In this document: positions 39,418 to 48,835 of the stretch, in pieces
How positions within the stretch are numbered: the stretch's first letter is position 1
Layout of the letters: every line of letters begins with the position of its first letter
Assembly (NCBI RefSeq): GCF_900099655.1
Contig: NZ_FNDC01000002.1
Coordinates: forward strand, 1 to 64,000
Direction: 5' to 3'
Source of the DNA: Planococcus glaciei
GTDB taxonomy: Bacteria > Bacillota > Bacilli > Bacillales_A > Planococcaceae
DNA length: 64,000 bases
Program-made: the position numbers and the translations under genes
Notes under the pieces: model-generated
What the model was told of the DNA's origin: nothing
The model's input: the letters and a program-made list of their open reading frames with translations, nothing else
The model's database searches: none

Positions 39418-40635
39418 TTATTTGGTTTTGTCGTATTCGAACAAAATAGCGGCGAAAGCCTTCGCGGTGTTCAGCATCGCTTTTTCGTCAAAATCGAACA
39501 TGGCGTGGTGGTGAGGATACACTTCCTGTTCGTTTTCGCGCTGGGCACCCGCAAAAATAAAGCTTCCTGGGACATGCTGTGTGTAGTAGGAAAAATCTTC
39601 TCCTGGCATTACGGAAGGGGTTTCAGCGACCGCTTCCGCCCCCAGCACCCGTTCGATGGCCCGTTTGGCAAGCAGCGTTTCCTCCGGATGGTTCCAGAGG
39701 GCATCATAGCCTTTATCAATCACCACATCAGCTTGTGCACCCAGTGCCTGCGCGACTTGTGTAGCAATGCCGGTTAAGCGCTCCGCAGCCAGCGCGCGCA
39801 CTTCCGGTTCATAAGAACGGATGGTTCCGGTCATCACCGCTTCTGTCGGTATGACGTTGTTCGCTTTGCCGCTATTGATGGAACCGACTGAAATCACCAA
39901 TTGCTTTAAAGGATCTGTGTTGCGGCTGACAATGCTCTGAAGAGCGGTAACGATATGGGAAGCGGTAACGATTGGGTCGACCGTTTCGTGAGGGATCGCC
40001 CCGTGTCCGCCTTTGCCGTTAATTGTAATGGTGAACGTATCGACCGCAGCCTGGATAAATCCTTCTTTATAGAAAATGACGCCTGCAGGCATGGTGCTTT
40101 GAAGGTGGCAGCCATAAACGGCATCCACTCCGTCGAGGCAGCCGTCCTCGATCATCGCCTGGGCGCCTCCCGGATATTCTTCTTCGCCAAACTGATGAAT
40201 GAAAACCACATTATGGCGAATATGTTCAGCATGGTTCACCAAACTTTTGGCAAAAACCATCAGTGCTGCCGTATGTCCATCGTGTCCGCAGGCGTGCATC
40301 ACATTTGCAACGGTGGATTTATACGGAACTTCTTTTTGGTCTTGAATCGGCAACGCATCAAAATCAGCGCGGAATGCAATAGTTTTAAGCGGATCTTGCG
40401 CTTCGAACTTCGCCACAACACCTCGTCCGCCAACGCCTTCGCGCACTTCAAGGCCGAGCTCCCGGTAATAATCCGCAATGTATTTCGGTGTTGCCACTTC
40501 CTGATGGGACAGTTCAGGATGCTGGTGCAAATGGCGGCGTATCGCCACCATGCTTGGAAACAGCGTGTCCAAATCTGCACAAACTTCTTCCAAGCCTTTA
40601 TTTTGTATAGGCAGATTCTCTGTTTGAATGGTCAT
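39418..40635 (-). CDS. M20-family amidohydrolase/aminoacylase
   Basis: A 405-residue M20D-type metallohydrolase (IAA-amino-acid hydrolase/AbgB/hippuricase group). Metal and catalytic motifs are HLHQHPELSHQE, MHACGHDGHTA, FGEEEYPGGAQAMIEDG and a late PSVMPGEDFSYY. It splits amide bonds of N-acyl or N-aroyl amino acids. The ATG at 40635 (with AAAGGAGG 11 nt before) overlaps the amidohydrolase gene by 38 bp. With AbgT it suggests import and cleavage of an aminobenzoyl-glutamate-like or acylated amino acid. Confidence 0.85.
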   Translation of the reverse strand: MTIQTENLPIQNKGLEEVCADLDTLFPSMVAIRRHLHQHPELSHQEVATPKYIADYYRELGLEVREGVGGRGVVAKFEAQDPLKTIAFRADFDALPIQDQKEVPYKSTVANVMHACGHDGHTAALMVFAKSLVNHAEHIRHNVVFIHQFGEEEYPGGAQAMIEDGCLDGVDAVYGCHLQSTMPAGVIFYKEGFIQAAVDTFTITINGKGGHGAIPHETVDPIVTASHIVTALQSIVSRNTDPLKQLVISVGSINSGKANNVIPTEAVMTGTIRSYEPEVRALAAERLTGIATQVAQALGAQADVVIDKGYDALWNHPEETLLAKRAIERVLGAEAVAETPSVMPGEDFSYYTQHVPGSFIFAGAQRENEQEVYPHHHAMFDFDEKAMLNTAKAFAAILFEYDKTK

Positions 40636-41806
40636 GGACGAGAGTTCCTCCTTTATAAACAGCATCAACGCTGCGGAATGCTGAAATATTGTCTTCCGGA
40701 TCTTCTGAAAGAACGATAAAGTCAGCAACTTTTCCTTTTTCTAAGGAACCGCTTTGGTCCTGGACGTTCAAGGCGCTGGCCGCCTGATAAGTCGCGGATG
40801 TGATGATGTCCCGGATCGGCATACCGCATTCATGCATCAATTCCAATTCTTTGGCAAAGTCGCCGTGCAGATTGAACGGAGTCCCGGCATCTGTACCAGC
40901 CGCAATTTTTACCCCGGCTTTGACCGCTTTGCGGAAACTTTCCTGATGGGCATCCAGACAGAAAATGGCTTTTTTTACTGCATGCGGCGGGATGGCGCCG
41001 GAATCAGCATTTTGCACAATATAATATGGTGCGGCAAGCGTCGGCACCAGGACAGTGCCGTATTCGATCATCAGCTCGATCGTTTCGTCATCCAGAAAAA
41101 TGCCATGCTCAATCGTCGTGATGCCGGCACGCACCGCATTCTGGATGCCTTGCGTCCCTTGTGCGTGGGAAGCGGTCGTTTTTCCTGCATGCAAGGCTTC
41201 TTCGACCGCTGCACGCATTTCTTTTTCCGACAGCTGCGGAGAACCGGGATCAACGCCTGGCGTCATGACGCCGCCTGTTGCCATCAGCTTCAAGACATCT
41301 GCCCCTTGTTTTAAGGTTTGGCGTGCAGCTTTTCGGACTTCGTCTTCACCGTCTGCTTCTGAAGCCATCGGGTAGCCGTGGCCGCCGGTCATGACAATCG
41401 GCTGGCCAGAACCGTAAACAGTAGGCCCGGTAAGAAGGCCAGTGTTGACAGCATTTCGGTAAGCAAGGTCGACATGCCATTTCGATCCGAGATTTCTTAC
41501 GCTAGTGACGCCTGACTGCAGCTGCTTCAGGGCATTTGCCTGATGGCGAAAAGCGGAAGAGGCTTGCGTTTCTTTCGCCATTTCGGCGAATGGATCGGCA
41601 TCGCCGTCCATCCCGAGGTGAATGTGCATGTCGAATAGTCCGGGCAAAATCACTTTGCCTTGCCCATCGATGGTTTCAGAAGCTGCCATTTGGACAGCTT
41701 CTTGCCCCGTTGCAACGATTTTTCCGTCTTCCACCACAATGGCGGATTGCGTAAGTTTTTCTCCAGTGCCGGTGTATAATGTGATGTTTTCCCATTTTAA
41801 AGTCAT
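40598..41806 (-). CDS. Metal-dependent amidohydrolase, imidazolonepropionase/dipeptidase-like
   Basis: A 402-residue TIM-barrel amidohydrolase. Metal ligands are in DMHIHLG (HxH), DVLKLMATGG (carboxylated Lys), TASHAQG, TIEHG and IAAGTDAGTP (Asp). These match the cluster of prolidase-like or N-acyl amino-acid amidohydrolases. It is the middle gene of an AbgT - amidohydrolase - M20 operon, so two different amide-cleaving enzymes act with one transporter. Substrate unknown. Confidence 0.82.
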   Translation of the reverse strand: MTLKWENITLYTGTGEKLTQSAIVVEDGKIVATGQEAVQMAASETIDGQGKVILPGLFDMHIHLGMDGDADPFAEMAKETQASSAFRHQANALKQLQSGVTSVRNLGSKWHVDLAYRNAVNTGLLTGPTVYGSGQPIVMTGGHGYPMASEADGEDEVRKAARQTLKQGADVLKLMATGGVMTPGVDPGSPQLSEKEMRAAVEEALHAGKTTASHAQGTQGIQNAVRAGITTIEHGIFLDDETIELMIEYGTVLVPTLAAPYYIVQNADSGAIPPHAVKKAIFCLDAHQESFRKAVKAGVKIAAGTDAGTPFNLHGDFAKELELMHECGMPIRDIITSATYQAASALNVQDQSGSLEKGKVADFIVLSEDPEDNISAFRSVDAVYKGGTLVHDHSNRESAYTK

Positions 41807-41818
41807 AGAAATTCCTCC

Positions 41819-43369
41819 TTATTGTGGCAAATGGATCCCGCCGCCAGGTCCGAGCGGGAGACCGAGCAAGAACCAGATAATGAACAAGATGATCCAGAAA
41901 ATCGCAAACGCGATGGAATATGGCAGAAGGGAAGCAAGCAAGGTCCCCATTCCGATATTCTTGTCGTACTTTTTCGCGAACGTCAATAGAATGGCAAAGT
42001 AAGCAAGCATCGGTGTAATCGGGTTAGTGATGGAATCCGCAATACGGTAAGCCACTTGGGTAACCGCCGGGTCGTAGCCAAGCAGCATGAACATCGGCAC
42101 GAATACCGGTGCCAGGAGCGCCCATTTGGCAGAAGCGCTGGCAATCAGCAAGTTGATCAAAGCGGCGATTACGATAAAACCAAGGATAAGCGGAAGCCCT
42201 TCAAATCCGATGCCTTTCAAGAATCCGGCTCCTTCGATGGCAATGATCGGACCAAGGTTGCTCATGCCGAAGAACGCAATCATTTGAGCCGCAACGAACG
42301 CCAAAACGATATAGCCGCCCATTCCGGACATCGCTTTTGTTAAATGCTCGGCAACATCTTTATCGCTTTTCAAGACTTTTGCACCAAATCCGTAGGCAAG
42401 GGCCGGCAACAAGAAAGCAAACAGCATAATTGGCACAATGCCAGTCATAAACGGAGAAACAATGACGCCGCCAGTTTCCTGGTTGCGCAAGATCGCATTT
42501 TCCGGAAGAACCAACAACAAGATGACAATCGTGTAAAATGCCAGAGCAATGGCTGCCCACAGGAGGCCGCGCTTTTCTTCCGGCGTCGCTTTTTCCAGTT
42601 TTTCAACCGTGCCTGTATAGGCGCCTAAGCGGGGTTCTGTAATTTTTGTCGTTACAAACATCGCTACCGGAATAATCACGAATGTGGAAGCGATCATGAA
42701 ATACCAGTTGATTGCCGGATTGGCGACATAGTTCGGATCAATCAGGTTGGCGCCGGCTTGCGTAAATCCGGACAATAACGGATCCAGCATGCTGACAAGC
42801 AAGTTGGCGCTGAAGGCGCCGGTAACTGTGGCATAACCGGCAATCAGGCCGGCAATGGGGTTGCGCCCGAGTGCAGCAAAAATCATAGCGGCGATTGGAG
42901 GCAACACAACTTGCGCTGCATCAGCAGCTGTATTTCCAAGGACTGCAATCAATAAAATAGTCGGCAAAATAATTTTTGCCGGAGCATTTAAAATCGTCGT
43001 TTTCATAAACGTCGTCACAAGGCCGGTTGATTCGGCAAGGCCGACGCCAAGCATAACGACGAGCACGAGTCCGAGAGGGGGAAAGCCTGTGAAATTCGGA
43101 ACCAAGGTTTCAACAATGGACCGGATGCCGGCGCCGTTGAGCAAATTGACGACCTGGATTTCTTCGCCGGTTCCAGGGTGAACCGACTTAACGCCAAGAG
43201 ATGCAAAAATAGCAGAAGCCACTAAGATGATGAGAGTGAAGGCAGCAAACAGCGTTACAGGATCCGGAAGTTTATTTCCGTAAATCTCAACTTTGTTTAG
43301 TAATTTTTGAAACAAGCTTGGTTTTTCCACTTTGGCATTGGCAGCATTAGCTTCTACAATCTTGCTCAT
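41819..43369 (-). CDS. AbgT-family transporter
   Basis: A 516-residue membrane protein with about eleven helices and two hairpins, of the AbgT family (p-aminobenzoyl-glutamate importers; some relatives export sulfonamides). Signatures are NKLPDPVTLFAAFTLIIL, LVVMLGVGLAESTGL, LLIAVLGNTAADAAQVVLPPIAA and NLLVSMLDPLLSGFTQAG. It is first in the operon; the enzymes downstream favour a catabolic importer. GGGAG precedes the ATG. Confidence 0.88.
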   Translation of the reverse strand: MSKIVEANAANAKVEKPSLFQKLLNKVEIYGNKLPDPVTLFAAFTLIILVASAIFASLGVKSVHPGTGEEIQVVNLLNGAGIRSIVETLVPNFTGFPPLGLVLVVMLGVGLAESTGLVTTFMKTTILNAPAKIILPTILLIAVLGNTAADAAQVVLPPIAAMIFAALGRNPIAGLIAGYATVTGAFSANLLVSMLDPLLSGFTQAGANLIDPNYVANPAINWYFMIASTFVIIPVAMFVTTKITEPRLGAYTGTVEKLEKATPEEKRGLLWAAIALAFYTIVILLLVLPENAILRNQETGGVIVSPFMTGIVPIMLFAFLLPALAYGFGAKVLKSDKDVAEHLTKAMSGMGGYIVLAFVAAQMIAFFGMSNLGPIIAIEGAGFLKGIGFEGLPLILGFIVIAALINLLIASASAKWALLAPVFVPMFMLLGYDPAVTQVAYRIADSITNPITPMLAYFAILLTFAKKYDKNIGMGTLLASLLPYSIAFAIFWIILFIIWFLLGLPLGPGGGIHLPQ

Positions 43370-43624
43370 GTATTCACTCCCTTTAGTTAGAATTATTAAA
43401 ATATTATTACTTTGTCCGGTTAAACTATATAGTAGATTTCACAAAAAGAAGAAGAAAACTTTGTGGATTACCATGAATTTTGTTTAATTTATTGAAAACA
43501 GGGGTATAAGAAACCCTTTTTAGTTCGTCAACCACAATTTCCCGACTCCCGGGCCACTGAAGGCAAGCTTCGTCATTGCAGTTGTTATGCTGAGAGTTGG
43601 TGTGTAGATTGAAGGAGGCCGAAA
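43370..43624. other. Intergenic region without a recognised gene
   Basis: It holds the AT-rich 5' region of the AbgT operon. A short GGGT/ACCC hairpin with a T run (about 43501-43523, plus) is also present, plus an unexplained GC-richer stretch to 43620. No ORF with a ribosome site and family resemblance was found on either strand. Confidence 0.5.
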
Positions 43625-43659
43625 TAAAAAAGATGCCCACATAATGGACATCTTTTTTA
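43625..43659. terminator. Terminator-like hairpin
   Basis: AAAAAAGATGCCCA / TGGACATCTTTTTT with one mismatch. No clear gene ends here, so its owner is unknown. Confidence 0.55.
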
Positions 43660-43839
43660 TTCAGTTAAAATGATTCTCCCGTCTGCTTTCCAAAATACGA
43701 AATGGCTTATTTCTTTCACGGTTGCCAGACTTGCTTCTAGTAACCCAATGGAAAACTGTCCCAATCCATAAAGTATTATGGTAGAATTTCTTCGTATGCA
43801 ATAATTCACTACGGGTGTTCAGAAAGAGCAGGTGCAAAA

Positions 43840-44643
43840 ATGATTGTCGGTATCGATGCAGGCGGGACATTAATTAAAGTGGCGTACACCGAAAACGGTT
43901 CACTCCATTTCATAAAATACCCAATTGCCGAAATAGAGCGGGTTGCCGCTTGGATAAACGAGTTGGAGAATCCCACGATTTGTATCACCGGCGGTAAATC
44001 GGGTGTACTCCGTTCGCTAATAAATATAAATTCAAAGGAAATGGTGGAATTTGATGCTACGCATCTCGGCGTTCAATACCTGTTGGACCGGATGGGGCGT
44101 TCGGAAGATGTGTACGTCGTGACCAATGTCGGAACAGGCACGTCCATCCACTGCATCCAGAACAATATGCAGGAACGCCTCGGCGGCACAGGAGTCGGCG
44201 GAGGAACTTTGGTGGGGTTGAGCCATCTGCTGGCGGGCGTCACGGATTATGAAGAAATTGTTGCATTGGCCAGCAAAGGTTCTAGAGACCGCATCGATTT
44301 GAAAGTGAAACATATTTACGAAGGCAAAGAACCGCCGATTTCCGGCGAATTGACCGCCAGCAATTTCGGCAATGATTTATTTTCTGTTGCTGGGAAACTA
44401 TCAAAAGAAGAACTGTTGGCAACAGTGGTCGGCCTGGTCGGCGAAACGGTCAGCACAGTGAGTGTCTTAGCCGCTCGCCAGTGTGCCAGTTCAACTATTA
44501 TTTACATCGGATCTTCCTTTATCCACAATCCTTTGCTAAAAGAAGTAGTGGAAAGTTACACGGTATTGCGCGGTGCGACACCTTTGTTTTTGGAAAACGG
44601 CGAGTTTTCCGGAGCAGTCGGCGCTATGATCAGTTTAAAATAA
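43840..44643 (+). CDS. coaW: Type II pantothenate kinase
   Basis: A 267-residue type II PanK, the staphylococcal type that lacks CoA feedback. The ATP phosphate loop is VGIDAGGTLIKVAY, followed by VTNVGTGTSIHCI and RLGGTGVGGGTLVGL, the ASKHA-fold signatures. It phosphorylates pantothenate at the start of CoA synthesis. The start follows AGAGCAGGTG. Monocistronic, closed by a strong terminator. Confidence 0.92.
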   Translation: MIVGIDAGGTLIKVAYTENGSLHFIKYPIAEIERVAAWINELENPTICITGGKSGVLRSLININSKEMVEFDATHLGVQYLLDRMGRSEDVYVVTNVGTGTSIHCIQNNMQERLGGTGVGGGTLVGLSHLLAGVTDYEEIVALASKGSRDRIDLKVKHIYEGKEPPISGELTASNFGNDLFSVAGKLSKEELLATVVGLVGETVSTVSVLAARQCASSTIIYIGSSFIHNPLLKEVVESYTVLRGATPLFLENGEFSGAVGAMISLK

Positions 44644-44676
44644 AAAAAGATGGCGCTTCCGGCGCCATCTTTTTTA
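44643..44676. terminator. Bidirectional terminator
   Basis: AAAAAAGATGGCGC / GCGCCATCTTTTTT, perfect stem between convergent coaW and the nitroreductase gene. Confidence 0.88.
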
Positions 44677-45234
44677 TTCGCTGATAATGATTAATTTTTC
44701 GCGGATGTCCGTACGTTCTCGTTTTTCCGGAACATGCATCGGGTAGCCGATCATCATGGTCGCTACAATCTTTTCGCCAGGCTTAACGCCGATGGCTTCC
44801 CGGAATACCGGATCGTAAATCCAGTCATTCGAGCGCCAGATCATCCCGATGCCGCGTGCCCAGGCAGCGAGCTGGAAGTTCTGCAGCAGCGATGAAATCG
44901 CGCCGTAGTCTTCGTCCCAGCGTCTTTGGCGCGGGTCTTCCGGCATGATCACCACCAAATGCAAGGGAATGTCGCGGAAGTACTGTGCTTTGTTCAAGAC
45001 TTTTTGTGGAACGGCTCCGTCTTCTTTTGGCATGGCATCGATAAAGGCCTGCACAAATTTCTCTTTGCCGTCTCCTGCATACAATTGAAAGCGCCAAGGC
45101 TGGTTTACTTTATGGTTGGGCGCCCATTTTGCCACATTCAGCAATTCTATGATTTCTTCAATATCCACCGGGTCTTTTTTGAACTTTTTGATGGTCCGGC
45201 GCTCTAAAATATTTTGATCTATTGGGGTCAGCAT
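44674..45234 (-). CDS. Nitroreductase-family protein (YdjA-like)
   Basis: A 186-residue FMN-dependent nitroreductase fold. Signatures are ILERRTIKKFKKDPVD (FMN phosphate), VAKWAPNHKVNQPWRF, and SSLLQNFQLAAWARGIGMIWRSND. Short single-domain members reduce nitro compounds or quinones; the physiological substrate is unknown. The ATG at 45234 has AAAGGAGAG upstream; the reading from 45276 covers it. Confidence 0.82.
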   Translation of the reverse strand: MLTPIDQNILERRTIKKFKKDPVDIEEIIELLNVAKWAPNHKVNQPWRFQLYAGDGKEKFVQAFIDAMPKEDGAVPQKVLNKAQYFRDIPLHLVVIMPEDPRQRRWDEDYGAISSLLQNFQLAAWARGIGMIWRSNDWIYDPVFREAIGVKPGEKIVATMMIGYPMHVPEKRERTDIREKLIIISE

Positions 45235-45438
45235 CTGTCTCTCTCCTTTATACAAATGATAAAGCTTCTCATTCAATCAAACCAGAACGGGCGTGAAAAC
45301 GCAATCAAGTGCTCTTTTATTGCCCGGGAAATAAAAGAAGGGGAAACCTGGGCAAGCGTATCAAAACTGACATAATATCGCCTGCTTTCAGTCCGGTTTG
45401 TTGGTAAAATGAAGACAACAGTAAGGAGTGGATAAGGA

Positions 45439-46833
45439 ATGGCAACAGTAGCAGTGGTAGGCGGAGGCATTACAGGGCTTTCCGCAATGCATTATTTACA
45501 GCAACTAAAAAAACAGCAGAATCTTGATTTGGAACTGGTTTTAATTGAGCAAGATGCAGAACTGGGCGGAAAAATCCGTACCGTAAAGGATGCCGAATTC
45601 ATCATGGAAACCGGCGCGGATTCGATTGTTGCCCGCCATGCCAGCGTCATGCCGTTGATTGAAGAGCTGGACTTGAAGGACCGGGTCGTCTATAACGGCA
45701 CGGGCATTTCCTATTTATACGCGAATAACCAATTGCATGCCATTCCCGCCGATACGGTATTTGGAATTCCGATGGACGAAAACGCCCTTTTCAGTTCGAC
45801 TTTGGTATCGGATGAAGGAAAGCGCGCAGCCCTGCGGGACTTTGAAACGAACAATGAGACCTTCACGCGCGACAGTTCGATTGGGGAGTTCCTTGAAGCA
45901 TTTCTTGGAAAAGAACTCGTAGACAACCAGATTGCACCGGTACTGTCAGGCGTTTATTCGGGGAATCTCCATGAATTGACGCTGGCTTCCACGCTGCCTT
46001 ATTTGGTCGATTACAAAAACAAATACGGCAGCATCATCAAAGGGCTGGAAGCGAACAAGCAGCATTTCCAAGGGACTGCGAACAAGAAATTCATTTCGTT
46101 CGACGGGGGCATGGCGATGTTGATTGACCGGCTGGAAGAAAAACTGGATGAAGCAACGATCATAAAAGGGGTGGCTACCGAAGCGGTCATGAAAACAGAG
46201 GACGGCTATGAAGTGAAGATGGCTGATGGAAGATCGGTGCTGGCCGATTACGTCATTCTGGCAACGCCTCATGAAGCAGCAGAGAACCTGTTGAAGGAAA
46301 AAGCGCTGGAACCGGAATTTGGCCAGCTCTTGAATTCTTCATTGATCAGTGTCTATTTTGGGTTTGATTTGCCGGATGCGCAGCTGCCTGCAGACGGCAC
46401 CGGGTTTATTGTGTCTCAAGATACGGATTTGCTGTGCAATGCCTGCACGTGGACGAGCCGCAAGTGGAGCCACACTTCCCGCAACGGAAACTTGCTCGTT
46501 CGATTGTTCTATAAAAGCTCGAATCCGTCGTATAGCCGATTGAAGGATTTATCGGAAAGCGAACTGGCAGAAGCTGCTTTGACCGATATCCAAAAAAGCC
46601 TGGGAATTGACGCCAAGCCTGTATCGATTGAAGTGACCGGATGGAAAAACTTGATGCCAAACTACACGATGCAGCACAAGGCGGCTGTTTCTGCGCTGGA
46701 AGAAAAAATGGCTGAACTTGTGCCGAATGTCAAGCTGGCCGGTGCTTCGTTTTACGGCGTCGGCATCGGCGCCTGCATCCAAAACGGCAAAGATTTGGCT
46801 ATGGAGATTGCAGCAAGCATAAAAGGTGAATGA
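45439..46833 (+). CDS. hemY: Coproporphyrinogen III / protoporphyrinogen oxidase
   Basis: A 464-residue FAD flavoprotein (HemY; CgoX in the coproporphyrin-dependent route of Bacillota). The FAD loop VAVVGGGITGLSAMHYL is followed by LIEQDAELGGKIRT. SFDGGMAMLIDRLEE, TSRKWSHTSRNGNLLVRLFY and the C-terminal GASFYGVGIGACIQNGKDLAMEI are HemY signatures. It oxidises coproporphyrinogen III to coproporphyrin III for haem. It is not in a hemEHY operon here. The convergent neighbour is katA, a haem enzyme. AAGGAGTGG precedes the ATG. Confidence 0.92.
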   Translation: MATVAVVGGGITGLSAMHYLQQLKKQQNLDLELVLIEQDAELGGKIRTVKDAEFIMETGADSIVARHASVMPLIEELDLKDRVVYNGTGISYLYANNQLHAIPADTVFGIPMDENALFSSTLVSDEGKRAALRDFETNNETFTRDSSIGEFLEAFLGKELVDNQIAPVLSGVYSGNLHELTLASTLPYLVDYKNKYGSIIKGLEANKQHFQGTANKKFISFDGGMAMLIDRLEEKLDEATIIKGVATEAVMKTEDGYEVKMADGRSVLADYVILATPHEAAENLLKEKALEPEFGQLLNSSLISVYFGFDLPDAQLPADGTGFIVSQDTDLLCNACTWTSRKWSHTSRNGNLLVRLFYKSSNPSYSRLKDLSESELAEAALTDIQKSLGIDAKPVSIEVTGWKNLMPNYTMQHKAAVSALEEKMAELVPNVKLAGASFYGVGIGACIQNGKDLAMEIAASIKGE

Positions 46834-46837
46834 AAAC

Positions 46838-46874
46838 GGGAGAGCGGCCAAGGGGCTGCTCTCCTGTTTTTGTT
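46838..46874 (+). terminator. hemY terminator
   Basis: GGAGAGC / GCTCTCC stem with an 12-nt loop, then TGTTTTTGTTTT. Confidence 0.75.
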
Positions 46875-46875
46875 T

Positions 46876-47053
46876 TATGAGCAACTTTGGGGTGGATATG
46901 AGCAAGTCCGGATGAAATACGAGCGGCTTCAGAGCATATACGAGCAAGCCGACCACTTACGCCCAAGTCAAAGGGAAATACGCCCAACTTTCATTCGGAT
47001 AAGCCCAACTCGCACCACTTTATGCCCAACTTCACTGCCGATACGCCCAACTT
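46876..47053. repeat. 21-bp phased degenerate tandem array, nine units
   Basis: Unit starts are at 46876, 46897, 46918, 46939, 46958, 46979, 47000, 47021 and 47042. Every step is 21 bp except one of 19 bp in the middle. Units 1-4 read TAYGAGC-AA/GG, units 5-9 read TAYGCCCAACTT or close variants (TAAGCCC once). The bases between motifs are not conserved. The array lies exactly between the hemY and katA terminators. Two helical turns per step place every motif on the same face of the DNA. Confidence 0.85.
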
Positions 47054-47062
47054 CCCAAATCA

Positions 47063-47094
47063 ACAAAAAACAGCCATCCCAAAAGGGACAGCTG
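47063..47094 (-). terminator. katA terminator
   Basis: On the minus strand CAGCTGTCCC / GGGATGGCTG (two G-T pairs) followed by TTTTTTG. Confidence 0.75.
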
Positions 47095-47106
47095 TCATCA
47101 GCATTC

Positions 47107-48573
47107 TTATTTGATTTCAGTAAGGCCTGGTACAGGAAGGCCAAGACCTTCAGCAACACGAGTCCCGAATCCCGGATCCGCTTTGTACAAGTGGCTGATC
47201 TGGCGAAGTTTGATGTCTTCTTTTGTAACCGCGCTTAAGCCGCCGACGAAAGTTGCAACAAGGCGTTCTTGCTCTTCCGGAGTCTGCAAGCGGTAAAGGT
47301 CGCCCGGTTGTGTGTAGAAGTCTTCTTCGCGATAAGGCACAGAATCCGTGAACCCTTCCACTGCAAGTGGAGCTGGTTTCGAAGCAGCTTCTTCAACTGG
47401 TCCGCCGTAGCTGTTTGGTTCGTAGTAGACAGAACCGCCGCCGTTTGCGCCAAAGTTCATCTGGCCGTCGCGCTGGTAGTTGTTTACTTCGTTTTTCGCC
47501 GCATTGATCGGCAGCATTTGGTGGTTAGCGCCTACGCGGTAACGGTGTGCATCGTGGTATGCGAACAAACGGCCTTGAAGCATTTTGTCCGGCGATACGT
47601 CGATGCCCGGAACCAATGTGCCAGGGGAGAACGTTGCTTGCTCAACTTCTGCAAAGTAGTTTTGCGGGTTGCGGTTAAGCACCATGCGTCCAACTTCAAT
47701 CAACGGATAGTCTTTATGAGACCATGTTTTTGTTACATCGAAAGGGTCGAAGCGGTATGTGTTCGCATCTTCCAACGGCATGATTTGAACGTACATTTTC
47801 CAAGCTGGGAAGTCGCCTTCTTCAATGGCATTGAACAAGTCTTCTGTATGGAAGTCAGGGTTTTCGCCGGCAATTTTGTCAGCGACTTCCTGTGTGATGT
47901 TTTGGATGCCTTGTTCAGTCAGGAAGTGGTACTTCACCCAATGGGATACGCCTTCAGCATTTGTCCATTTGAATGTATGGCTTCCGAAACCGTGCATGTG
48001 GCGAAGAGTCGCAGGAATTCCGCGGTCGCCCATCAAATAGGTTACTTGGTGCAACGATTCTGGAGATAACGACCAGAAGTCCCACACTGCGTTAGGGTTT
48101 TTCAAGTGAGTACGCGGATCACGCTTTTGTGTATGGATAAAGTCAGGGAATTTGATCGCATCGCGGATAAAGAAAATCGGCGTGTTGTTTCCAACTAGAT
48201 CGTAGTTTCCTTCTTCTGTGTAGAATTTCAAAGCAAAGCCGCGTGGGTCGCGAACAGTGTCAGCAGAACCAAGTTCGCCGGCTACTGTAGAGAAACGGGC
48301 AAACATATCCGTCTTTTTGCCGACTTCTGATAAGAAAGCGGCTTTAGTGTATTTTGTAAGGTCTTGTGTAACTTCAAAGTATCCGTGAGCGCCAGCGCCT
48401 TTAGCGTGGACAACACGTTCAGGAACACGTTCCCGGTTAAAGTGAGCTAATTTTTCAAGAAGATGTACATCTTGAAGCAATACTGGTCCGCGCTGGCCAG
48501 CTGTCTGTGAGTTCTGGTTGTCGCCAACCGGTGCACCCCAGCTAGTCGTTAAAGTTCTTTTATCTGTACTCAT
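47107..48573 (-). CDS. katA: Catalase, clade 3 haem type
   Basis: A 488-residue monofunctional haem catalase. The distal His is His56 ([13 protein letters not shown]), the conserved Asn lies in [17 protein letters not shown], and the proximal Tyr is in [14 protein letters not shown]. Length and [13 protein letters not shown] start fit clade 3 small-subunit catalases. It decomposes hydrogen peroxide in the cytosol. GAGGTG precedes the ATG. A PerR/Fur-like box lies about 85 bp upstream. Confidence 0.95.
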   Translation of the reverse strand: MSTDKRTLTTSWGAPVGDNQNSQTAGQRGPVLLQDVHLLEKLAHFNRERVPERVVHAKGAGAHGYFEVTQDLTKYTKAAFLSEVGKKTDMFARFSTVAGELGSADTVRDPRGFALKFYTEEGNYDLVGNNTPIFFIRDAIKFPDFIHTQKRDPRTHLKNPNAVWDFWSLSPESLHQVTYLMGDRGIPATLRHMHGFGSHTFKWTNAEGVSHWVKYHFLTEQGIQNITQEVADKIAGENPDFHTEDLFNAIEEGDFPAWKMYVQIMPLEDANTYRFDPFDVTKTWSHKDYPLIEVGRMVLNRNPQNYFAEVEQATFSPGTLVPGIDVSPDKMLQGRLFAYHDAHRYRVGANHQMLPINAAKNEVNNYQRDGQMNFGANGGGSVYYEPNSYGGPVEEAASKPAPLAVEGFTDSVPYREEDFYTQPGDLYRLQTPEEQERLVATFVGGLSAVTKEDIKLRQISHLYKADPGFGTRVAEGLGLPVPGLTEIK

Positions 48574-48655
48574 GAATCGAACACCTCATTCTCATTATTA
48601 GTTAAAGCACTACATTCCTAATGATAACAGTTTTCAAATTAAAATCAATACTTAA

Positions 48656-48670
48656 TGATAATTATTCTAA
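48656..48670 (-). promoter_or_regulatory. PerR/Fur-like box upstream of katA
   Basis: Minus strand TTAGAATAATTATCA matches 12 of 14 defined positions of the PerR consensus TTATAATnATTATAA. Its first half, TTAGAAT, is identical to the ferritin box. A possible -35 (TTGATT) lies directly downstream. Confidence 0.55.
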
Positions 48671-48835
48671 TCAAGAAAAATGCTTGAAAATGCAGGGGAT
48701 AATGAGTATTCATGAGATAAGGCTTTTCTCAATTGGATGAAAAATTCTTTCTTCTATCTATAACTTTGCCGGAAAAAGGAAAAAAACTCAACTTTAAACT
48801 CTTGTTTGAAAATTAAATGCATATATAGAAAGACA

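Noticed and set aside
43425..43870. Two minus-strand frames in the gap between abgT and coaW
   Set aside because: No ribosome site or family resemblance, and one runs through a hairpin and into coaW antisense.
46799..47159. Minus-strand open frames with LARI/KVGRI-like heptads over the array
   Set aside because: Same cause: 21-bp DNA repeats read in another frame. They contain the hemY terminator or the katA terminator.
46870..47238. A 122-codon open frame across the 21-bp array with seven-residue periodicity
   Set aside because: No ribosome site, no start context, and the period is explained by the DNA repeat. The second half is antisense to katA.
47269..48069. 266-codon plus-strand frame inside katA
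   Set aside because: Shadow of katA; Cys/Val/Phe-rich with no motif or ribosome site.
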